DNA of 64,000 bases from Gari tellinella (Eukaryota; Mollusca; Bivalvia; Cardiida; Psammobiidae): contig OV277857.1 of the NCBI GenBank assembly GCA_922989275.2, positions 48,275,083 through 48,339,082 of the forward strand, in the 5' to 3' direction. Position 1 is the first letter of the stretch; each line of letters starts with the position of its first letter. The position numbers and the translations under genes are program-made. The notes under the pieces are model-generated. The model saw only the letters and a list, made by a program, of their open reading frames with translations. It was not told where the DNA came from and ran no database searches. Shown in pieces: positions 57,840 to 64,000 of the stretch.

Positions 57840-58565
57840 AACAAGAGCCATGCGGCCCGAAATCGCTCACCTGGTTCCCATGATTACCTTATGTAAATGG
57901 ACCAGTAATAATTAAGTTTTCACTTATTCACCCCCACCCACTGGTGGCCATGTTGTTTGAGCTAGGAAGATTATTGGAGGAAAACTGGCAAAGGGTCACC
58001 CATGAATCATTATTTGTGTACAATAATTCTGAAATCAGAACAATAGTTTCAGAGAATTTTTTTGGAATTATTTTCTATTCAGAAATATAAGGAAAACTTG
58101 CCCCACCCACTGGTGGCCATGTTTTTTTAAATAACAAAATGATTTTAAGAAATCTGGTAGAGGATCATCAATTGACCAATTGTTAAAATTATTATTAATT
58201 TGGACCAGTAGTTTCAGAGATGAAGATTTTTAAAGTTTTTACTATACAATAACATAAAGAAAACATGCCCCACCCACTGGCGGCCATGTTTTTTTTAGAT
58301 ATCAAAATAAATTAATTCGGACCTGTAGTTTTTTACAAAAAGATTTTTAAAGTTTTTTCAATTGCCTACAACCACAATTCCAATTGGATGATCTATATTT
58401 GAAGAAATCTGAGAGAGTACCCTACAAGGAACAATTCTATGAAGTTTTGATGAAATTGGCCCAGTGATTTCCAAGAAGAAGATCTTTGAACAAAAAGTTT
58501 GACGACGACGGACACAGGGCGATCACAATAGCTCACATTGGCACTTCGTGCCAGGTGAGCTAAAA
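57840..58565 (+). mobile_element. GCTCACCTG-ended element, copy 3, with ~168 bp tandem core
   Basis: The left end AACAAGAGCCATGCGGCCCG then CGCTCACCTGG and the right end GACGACGACGGACACAGGGC then TGCCAGGTGAGCTAAAA match copy 1. The core has three units marked by CCCCACCCACTGG at about 57932, 58101 and 58268, unlike the tandem core of copies 1 and 4, although GTAGTTTC and AAGATTTTTAAAGTTTT boxes recur. Confidence 0.75.
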
Positions 58566-58860
58566 AGTAGAAATGTGAACACTGACCAGAATACCAGAAA
58601 ATATTCTTGATTTTAACCTTTTCAGTACTAAGACAGACATACAAATACATCAGTGTATGATGGATTTATCTATCAACTGAATCGCTGAAAAGGTTACAAT
58701 AGTTTCTTCATATTTTTAAATGATGGTATTTAGTAAATTAATAAATGACAAAATAAATTTCGAGAAGTCTGAAGGTAACACATTCGAGTAAACCTTTTTT
58801 CTAAGATTAGAATAATTGTTGACGTATTTCGTATTTTTAAATGACCGAATTTCAAGAAGG
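58566..58860. other. No feature recognised
   Basis: AT-rich sequence without a supported gene or element. Confidence 0.4.
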
Positions 58861-59200
58861 AAATTAACACATTATTATTATTATAATTATTATTATACCA
58901 GATTTATATAGCGCTCTTTTCACACAGGGGTTGTGCGTTCAAAAGCGCTTTACATGAAATAACACAAATGTACCTACAAATCGAGAAAAGACAAAATAAC
59001 TACAATTAGATCTGAAATAAAACATGAATAAACATACAAAAGACAGCCCCCAAAACGGCGATCACATTACCCCCATCAATCAGCAATGAACCGACCGGCT
59101 AAAGATTGCCGACCAATGGAAATAATAGCAGAGCGCCCAATGCAGGCCGCCTAATGTAACATAACTAGGACAACAGCATGCGAACATAACTAAAAACTCT
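58861..59200. repeat. ATT microsatellite and AGCGCTTT-type repeat
   Basis: ATTATTATTATTATAATTAT (58873 onward) precedes TATATAGCGCTCTTTTCACA and AAAGCGCTTTACATG, a combination seen in dispersed invertebrate repeats. The end is undefined. Confidence 0.45.
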
Positions 59201-59568
59201 ATAAAAGATCAATGACATGTTTAAAAATGGTGAAAGCTGTTCAAGAATTATACCACACACAGACCCCGCCAGTCATACTCCCGCTAACTACCAGTATTAA
59301 AATTCAAGCTCTGTTTTACTTTCAACCACTAGTTTGGCTTAGCTTGGAAAATCCATACTGTCCACTAGTGTTTGAGCTAAACAGGCACGAGCAAACGGTA
59401 CGACTCCAGATTTACATTCACATTCAAGTAATTTTTTTTTCTAACATTAGAAAAAATTGTTAACAATGAATACCGGTAGGCTAAAACAAGAATTATGCAA
59501 ACTTCAATGTCTTGCTACAACTAAGAAGAGAAAGTGAAACTAGAGTACATGTATTAATTTAACTCATT
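59201..59568. other. No feature recognised
   Basis: The open frame at 59212-59463 has no recognisable domain and unremarkable composition. Confidence 0.4.
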
Positions 59569-59572
59569 ATTC

Positions 59573-59815
59573 CTTCGAAATGCGAAACACATTTAATTTA
59601 TTTCTACATTGAAGACAATAGTTCCAATTAATTACGGTCATGGATATGTATTATAAGAAATATTTTCTATGTTCTAGCACATGGTAAGCTTAAAGCAGGT
59701 TGAAAGTAAAGCAGAATGTGCCTTAGGGCACATTCCGCTTTACTTTGAACCTGCTTTGAGTGGTCACTTATACCTTCAATACCAGAAATAGGCTATGGGG
59801 TAAACCGTAAAGGGT
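59573..59815 (-). mobile_element. TTAA-type miniature element, inverted orientation
   Basis: TTAA at 59569-59572 precedes CTCATTATTCC. The right end is GGCTATGGGGTAAACCGTAA with an added GGG. The palindrome at 59689-59760 has arms meeting in GTGCC and GGCAC. Confidence 0.7.
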
Positions 59816-59873
59816 CAAATAGAGGAGCTCTAAACAAAAGTGTCAATCAACATCTAAAGGCAATTTGAATTTA

Positions 59874-60118
59874 CAGTGGAGAATCTGTTCTTCTTTCCCG
59901 TTTAAACGCAAACGTACGCAAGCGCAAAGCGCTAAAACGTAGAAAAGAACAACTTTTTGACAATTCTGATATTTCATGTTTATCTTGGTGACACACAGTT
60001 TGGAGCCTGATCAGACGCCGGGTTACCCGGTGTCAGATCCGGCTCCAACTGTTTGCACTGCAAATAATAGTTTTAGCGTAAACGCGTTTATTGGGAAAGA
60101 ATAACACATTCTCCACTG
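59874..60118 (-). mobile_element. CAGTGGAGAAT miniature element, copy 1
   Basis: Ends CAGTGGAGAATCTGTTCTTC and TAACACATTCTCCACTG are inverted and flanked by TA at 59872-59873 and 60119-60120. The 245 bp interior includes a GTTTAAACGCAAACGTACGC segment and a palindrome (about 59996-60055) with GATCAGACGCCGGGTTACCC. TA target and CAGT ends suggest a Tc1/mariner-type miniature element. Confidence 0.8.
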
Positions 60119-60229
60119 TAACCACTGTAACTATTGATTGTCTGGATGTTACACCACTCCCTCTCTACGACTTCCAATCGAAGACAAATATTGTGTGTGT
60201 TGGGCAGAGGGAGTCCTTATAGGGAGAGA

Positions 60230-60300
60230 TTTGCAAACAGCCTTAATCAAGATCAGATGCCGCGTAACGCTGCATCTGATCTGGATTCAAGCTGTTTGTC
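60230..60300. repeat. Isolated palindrome of the CAAACAG/CTGTTTG type
   Basis: GCAAACAGCCTTAATCAAGA is mirrored by TCTGGATTCAAGCTGTTTG around GATGCCGCGTAACGCTGCATC. Confidence 0.7.
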
Positions 60301-60498
60301 ACTTGTCAATAAGGTTTCTTTCGGTCAAAATGTCTGTTACATGAGAAAAACAGCAGACGACAATTTTAAACAGATGATACTGTAGCCGCGAATATGGTTG
60401 ACATTATTTTTTGGGAAGGGAGTAGCGGTAGTGGTCGTTGTAAGGAGGGAGTCGTTGTTGAGAGGGCGGTTGTAGAGATGGAAAACTGTACATGTATA

Positions 60499-60744
60499 CA
60501 GTGGAGAATGTGTTATTCTTTCCCAATAAACGCGTTTAAGCTGAAACTATTATTTGCAGTGCAAACAGTTTGGAGCCAGATCAGACGCCGGGTAACCCGG
60601 CGTCTGATCAGGCTCCAAATTGTTTGCCACCAAGATAAACATGAACTATCAGAATTGTCCAAAAGCCGTTCTTTTCTACGTTTTAGTACTTTGCGTTTGG
60701 GTACGTTTGCGTTTAAACGGGAAAGAATAACAGATTCTCCACTG
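60499..60744 (+). mobile_element. CAGTGGAGAAT miniature element, copy 2, opposite orientation
   Basis: 246 bp with ends CAGTGGAGAATGTGTTATTC and TAACAGATTCTCCACTG, flanked by TA at 60497-60498 and 60745-60746. Internally it is the inverse of 59874-60118. The two lie about 380 bp apart, so they could fold back on one another. Its palindrome (about 60562-60627) has arms GATCAGACGCCGGG and CCCGGCGTCTGATC. Confidence 0.8.
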
Positions 60745-60888
60745 TAACCAGTGGGAACTTCAAACTCACATTCTTGTAGTGGTCTACCTCGCAAAGATGC
60801 GCTCATTTCTGTGAAAAATATACAGGCATTTAGTTACATTGTATTCATACAGTGCATACCAAGTTTGTAGTACACGACAAAATCTTAA

Positions 60889-61123
60889 ACCCTTTCCTCC
60901 ATAAATACGCATTTTTACACCTTTAATTTATTTCTCCTTTGAGGAAAATAGTTTATACAGTTATTAATTAAAACGTATAAGATTTTTTTTTCAATATTCT
61001 AGCAGATGGTAGCCTAGAGCAAGTTAAAGCATTATGTGCCTTAAAGCGCATTCTGCTTTACTTTCAACCTGCTTTAAGAAGTAACCTATTTTAAATACTA
61101 CCAACAGGCAATGGGGTAATGGG
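60889..61123 (-). mobile_element. TTAA-type miniature element, inverted orientation
   Basis: TTAA at 60885-60888 and 61124-61127 flank it. Its start is ACCCTTTCCTCCATAAATAC and its end is GGCAATGGGGTAATGGG. The palindrome at about 61015-61078 is less complete on its left arm. Confidence 0.75.
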
Positions 61124-61127
61124 TTAA

Positions 61128-61383
61128 CCATTTACTCCATAACCTGTCTTCAATAATGAAAACATTAGACTACTTATTTTAAAGCAAGTTGAGAAAAAAG
61201 CAGAATGCACCATAATGTGCATTCTGCAGCAAGTTCTGCTTTATTTTCAGCTTGCTTTACGCTACCATCTGCTAAAATATTGAAAATATTTAGGTGGAAT
61301 GCTCATAACTGTTATAAAATGGGCATATTTTCTTCAGTGGAGGAAATACTTGTGTAAACTAGCATATCTATGGAGTAAAGGGT
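61128..61383 (+). mobile_element. TTAA-type miniature element abutting its neighbour
   Basis: It begins CCATTTACTCCATAACCTGT directly after the TTAA at 61124-61127, which is also the right flank of the preceding element. It ends CTATGGAGTAAAGGG. The palindrome at 61189-61262 has a GCACC/GGTGC-like centre (GCACCATAATGTGC) and an extra CAGCAAGTTCTGC stretch in one arm. Confidence 0.7.
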
Positions 61384-61499
61384 CAGGTAAATAATGCGAA
61401 CTGTGCTAGGACAGAGTAATATAATATACAGCATCTACAGCCTGTACAAACATAACTCTTTGCAGGCTAGCGGCTGATTCACCTGTCATCAGTGAGTAT

Positions 61500-61572
61500 C
61501 TCTTCAAACAGATTGGATCCAGATGAGACGCCGCATAACGCGGCGTCTCATCAGAATCCAATCCGTTTGCCA
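61500..61572. repeat. Palindrome with GAGACGCCGC/GCGGCGTCTC arms
   Basis: AAACAGATTGGATCCAGATG is mirrored by CATCAGAATCCAATCCGTTT, with the GACGCCGCATAACGCGGCGTC centre split about a short turn. It is of the same type as the centre of 4792-4997. Confidence 0.75.
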
Positions 61573-61739
61573 TTCTGACAATGAATTTAAAAGAAATTTT
61601 GAAAATTCTTATTTTAGAACGATAGCAGACGACAGATCTTTGCACACACAAAAATTACCCAGCATGAAAAGAGTTAAGAAACTGACTCAGATCAGAGGCT
61701 GACTTAATAGTAGAGGGCATTTAGCGTCAAAAATCCAAA

Positions 61740-62426
61740 TAAAGGAACTAATTTGCTCAGAAATGATTTTTGTGCCTTCATATGCTACAACATGAACCGA
61801 ATAACAGAAAAAAGTCCCAATAAATCACACGATGCGAAATATGATTTTTGGGGTAAAATGATTAAAATAATAAATGAAAACACGATGTTTTGGAATTTTG
61901 CCACTGTGGCCATGCATGGTTTTGAACAAAAAAAGCTCCAAATTTTCAGATTGGACACATATTCCATTACACCGGATGTCAGTACTACATTGGCTAAAGA
62001 AAAAATACAACAATTGGGTTTTTGGGGTAAAACATGTAAAAAAAACCACACCTAAAAACCACCAATTTTGGAATTTCGATACCGTGTCCTTTGGTATGAA
62101 TATAAATGCTCAAGTTTGAAATATTAGGTGCATACACCAGCTAAATATAACTAGTTCTAGAAAGCTTAAATATTGTTTATAAAACAATGTGTTTTAAACT
62201 TTTTATGGTAACATTTTTGTGGTAAAATGGTTAAAATGATAAATGAAAATAAGATTTTTTGGAATTTCGCCACTGTGCCTTAAATTTGAGCAACAAATCT
62301 CCAAATTTTCAGGTTACACACATAATATTCCATTACACTGCAGGTTACTACAACATCGGCTTAAAGAAAAATTGCAACTGGATTTTTTTTGGGTAAAAAT
62401 TGTAAAAATTGTAAACAAAATTGTAA
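61740..62426 (+). repeat. Degenerate ~190 bp tandem repeat block
   Basis: TTTTGGAATTTCGCCACTGTG-like boxes occur near 61889, 62066 and 62258, with CTCCAAATTTTCAG and ACATATTCCATTACACCGG-like boxes in the first and third units. A fourth, diverged box (TTTTGGAATTTCTATATTGT) lies at about 63654, beyond the 62427-63622 element, which suggests that element landed inside the block. The small ORFs here are by-products of the repeat. Confidence 0.65.
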
Positions 62427-63622
62427 ACAAGATATCGCTCACCTGTTGTACTGAAGCCTGATAGCTTTACCCTTCTGTTTCACTCGTTTTAATCTAAATC
62501 TATTCAACTTTGTAGTATAATTAAACTTTGTGTGCAAGTATAATCAAAATCCATCGAAAACTGTAGTTGCAAGAGTGTAAACCCTGTTAGATATGGCATT
62601 TTCAGCTATTCAAGGGCAGATAACTCTTGACCTATTGGGTCGATTTCAACCATAATCACACTTATTGCAACTCTTATGGTAATATACAATCTGAGCAAGT
62701 TTGAAAAAGACTAAATAAAAATTGTGGCCGCTAGAGTGTAAACACCGTTAAATATGGTATTTTCAGCAATTCAACGGTTGATAACTCTTGACCTATTCGT
62801 TTGATTACAACCATAGTTGAACTCATCTGAACTCTTGTGGTTATATACAATATGAGCAAGTTTGAAAAAGACTGAATAAAAAGTGTGGCCTCTAGAGTGT
62901 AAACACCCTTAAATAAGGCGTTTTCAGCAATTTAAAGGTCTATAACTCATTACCTATTAGGATGATTTCAACCATAATCAAACTCATCCGAACTCTCATA
63001 TTGAATCTGAACAAGTTTGAGATAGATTGGATAAAAAGTGTGGCCGCTAGAGTGTAAACACCGTTACATATGGTATTTTCAGCAATTCAACGGTTGATAA
63101 CTCTTGACCTATTCGTTTGATTACAACCATAGTCGAACTCATCTGAACTCTTGTGGTTATATACAATCTGAGCAAGTTTGAAAAAGACTGAATAAAAAGT
63201 GTGGCCTCTAGAGTGTAAACACCTTTAAATTCAGGCGTTTTCAGCAATTCAAAGGTCTATAACTCATTACCTATTAGGATGATTTCAACCATAATCAAAC
63301 TCATCCGAACTCTCATATTGAATCTGAGCAAGTTTGAAAAAGACTGAATAAAAAGTGTGGCCTCTAGAGTGTAAACATTGTTAAATATGGCATTTTCAGC
63401 AATTCAAAGGTAAATAACTCTTGACCTATAGGTCAGATTTCAACCATAATCGAACTCATCCGAACTCTTATGGTAATATACAATCTGAGCAAGTAACAGA
63501 AATATTTGATTAAAATTGTGGTCTCTAGAGAATAAACACTAAAATTGTTGACGACGGACGATGGACGCCGGACATTCAAGGATTGCAAAAGCTCACCCTG
63601 AGCTAGCTCAGGTGAGCTAAAA
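62427..63622 (+). mobile_element. GCTCACCTG-ended element, copy 4, with ~158 bp tandem core
   Basis: The left end AACAAGATATCGCTCACCTG and right end GACGACGGACGATGGACGCC then CTAGCTCAGGTGAGCTAAAA define it. The core has six to seven units marked by CTAGAGTGTAAACACC-type boxes at about 62573, 62731, 62891, 63046, 63207, 63363 and 63523, and alternate units are the most alike. The same CTCTAGAGTGT box occurs in the cores near 8710 and 10440. Confidence 0.8.
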
Positions 63623-64000
63623 ACAATAACAAAAAAACTTTAAAAAACCTAATCTTTTGGAATTTCTATATTGTGTCCTTGGATACGGAGAAAATGCTTC
63701 ACTTCTATACATTTAACACATAGTATACTCCTTTAAATGTAGACAAGTTTAAGTACGGACAAATAAAGGCTTTTAAAGGTTTATATGTTTTGGTTAAAAA
63801 ATATAAGATATATAAACGAAATCACAAATTTTAGGAATTTATATTACTGTGGCCTTAAATATAAAAAATGCTCCAAATCAAAAGGTTAAACTAAAAGCGA
63901 TATGATATAAAGCTTCTAGTACTAATAGAATCAATTATGATTTCAAAAGATTTCTCCATTTGTTTCTTGTTTGGTTTTTTCGGGGGGGGGGGGGGGTAAA
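63623..64000. other. AT-rich tail ending in a G15 run
   Basis: No gene was recognised. Positions 63982-63996 are fifteen consecutive G residues, directly after TTTTTTC. Confidence 0.6.

Noticed and set aside
60394..60747. 117-codon plus-strand ORF as a gene
   Set aside because: More than half lies inside the CAGTGGAGAAT element at 60499-60744, and the reading reflects its palindrome.
61753..62119. Several overlapping ORFs as genes
   Set aside because: They lie in a degenerate tandem repeat and occur on both strands at once.

Overview
The window looks like nuclear DNA of a bivalve mollusc. The evidence is one spliced animal gene with GT-AG introns, AT-rich noncoding DNA, and dense short inverted-repeat elements of kinds I associate with bivalve genomes. 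The repeat style recalls Dreissena-like mussels, but that is an impression from memory and not something I could test. Nothing prokaryotic, organellar or viral was recognised.

Region 1 (about 2.4-12.4 kb, minus strand) holds the only host gene I can support: the 5' part of a GPATCH2-type G-patch gene. Four coding segments (12414-12354, 7359-6594, 3787-3714, 2660-2446) join in phase across three introns and give about 372 residues. The matches to vertebrate GPATCH2 include MDDLVHDL, the RKRKGRRRRH basic block, SSLDE..KDY, DSDD, RRRKK and DDEQSDFF followed by PWWE. The C-terminal exons, including the G-patch domain, were not found and probably lie beyond coordinate 1. The introns are full of mobile DNA: TTAA-flanked miniature elements with a roughly 70 bp central palindrome, elements ending in GCTCACCTG/CAGGTGAGC with tandem cores, LINE 3' ends, a hAT-like end, a 217 bp palindrome, and three 30 bp repeats that copy the edge of a GPATCH2 exon.

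Region 2 (12.4-17.4 kb) has no supported host gene. It holds a Tc1/mariner-type miniature element with TA target duplication, a short tandem repeat block, and a decayed 5'-truncated LINE on the minus strand with a recognisable reverse-transcriptase segment.

Region 3 (about 17,388-54,982) is one uninterrupted 37.6 kb satellite array with no ORF of 60 codons or more. It is built from 37 bp and 40 bp monomer types. These are organised into cassettes of 575, 600 and 1056 bp, which make a 2231 bp higher-order repeat, and there are further segmental duplications of about 4.3 kb. The outermost monomers are more diverged. Related pogo-like terminal motifs lie on both sides of the array in opposite orientation.

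Region 4 (55-64 kb) returns to the same miniature-element landscape as region 1: TTAA elements, two CAGTGGAGAAT elements in opposite orientation, a 140 bp palindrome, two GCTCACCTG-ended elements with different tandem cores, a degenerate tandem block and a terminal G15 run. No host gene was recognised there.

The most notable features are the multi-level satellite, paired substitutions in the palindromic centres of the TTAA elements, and the duplicated GPATCH2 exon edge beside a large palindrome.
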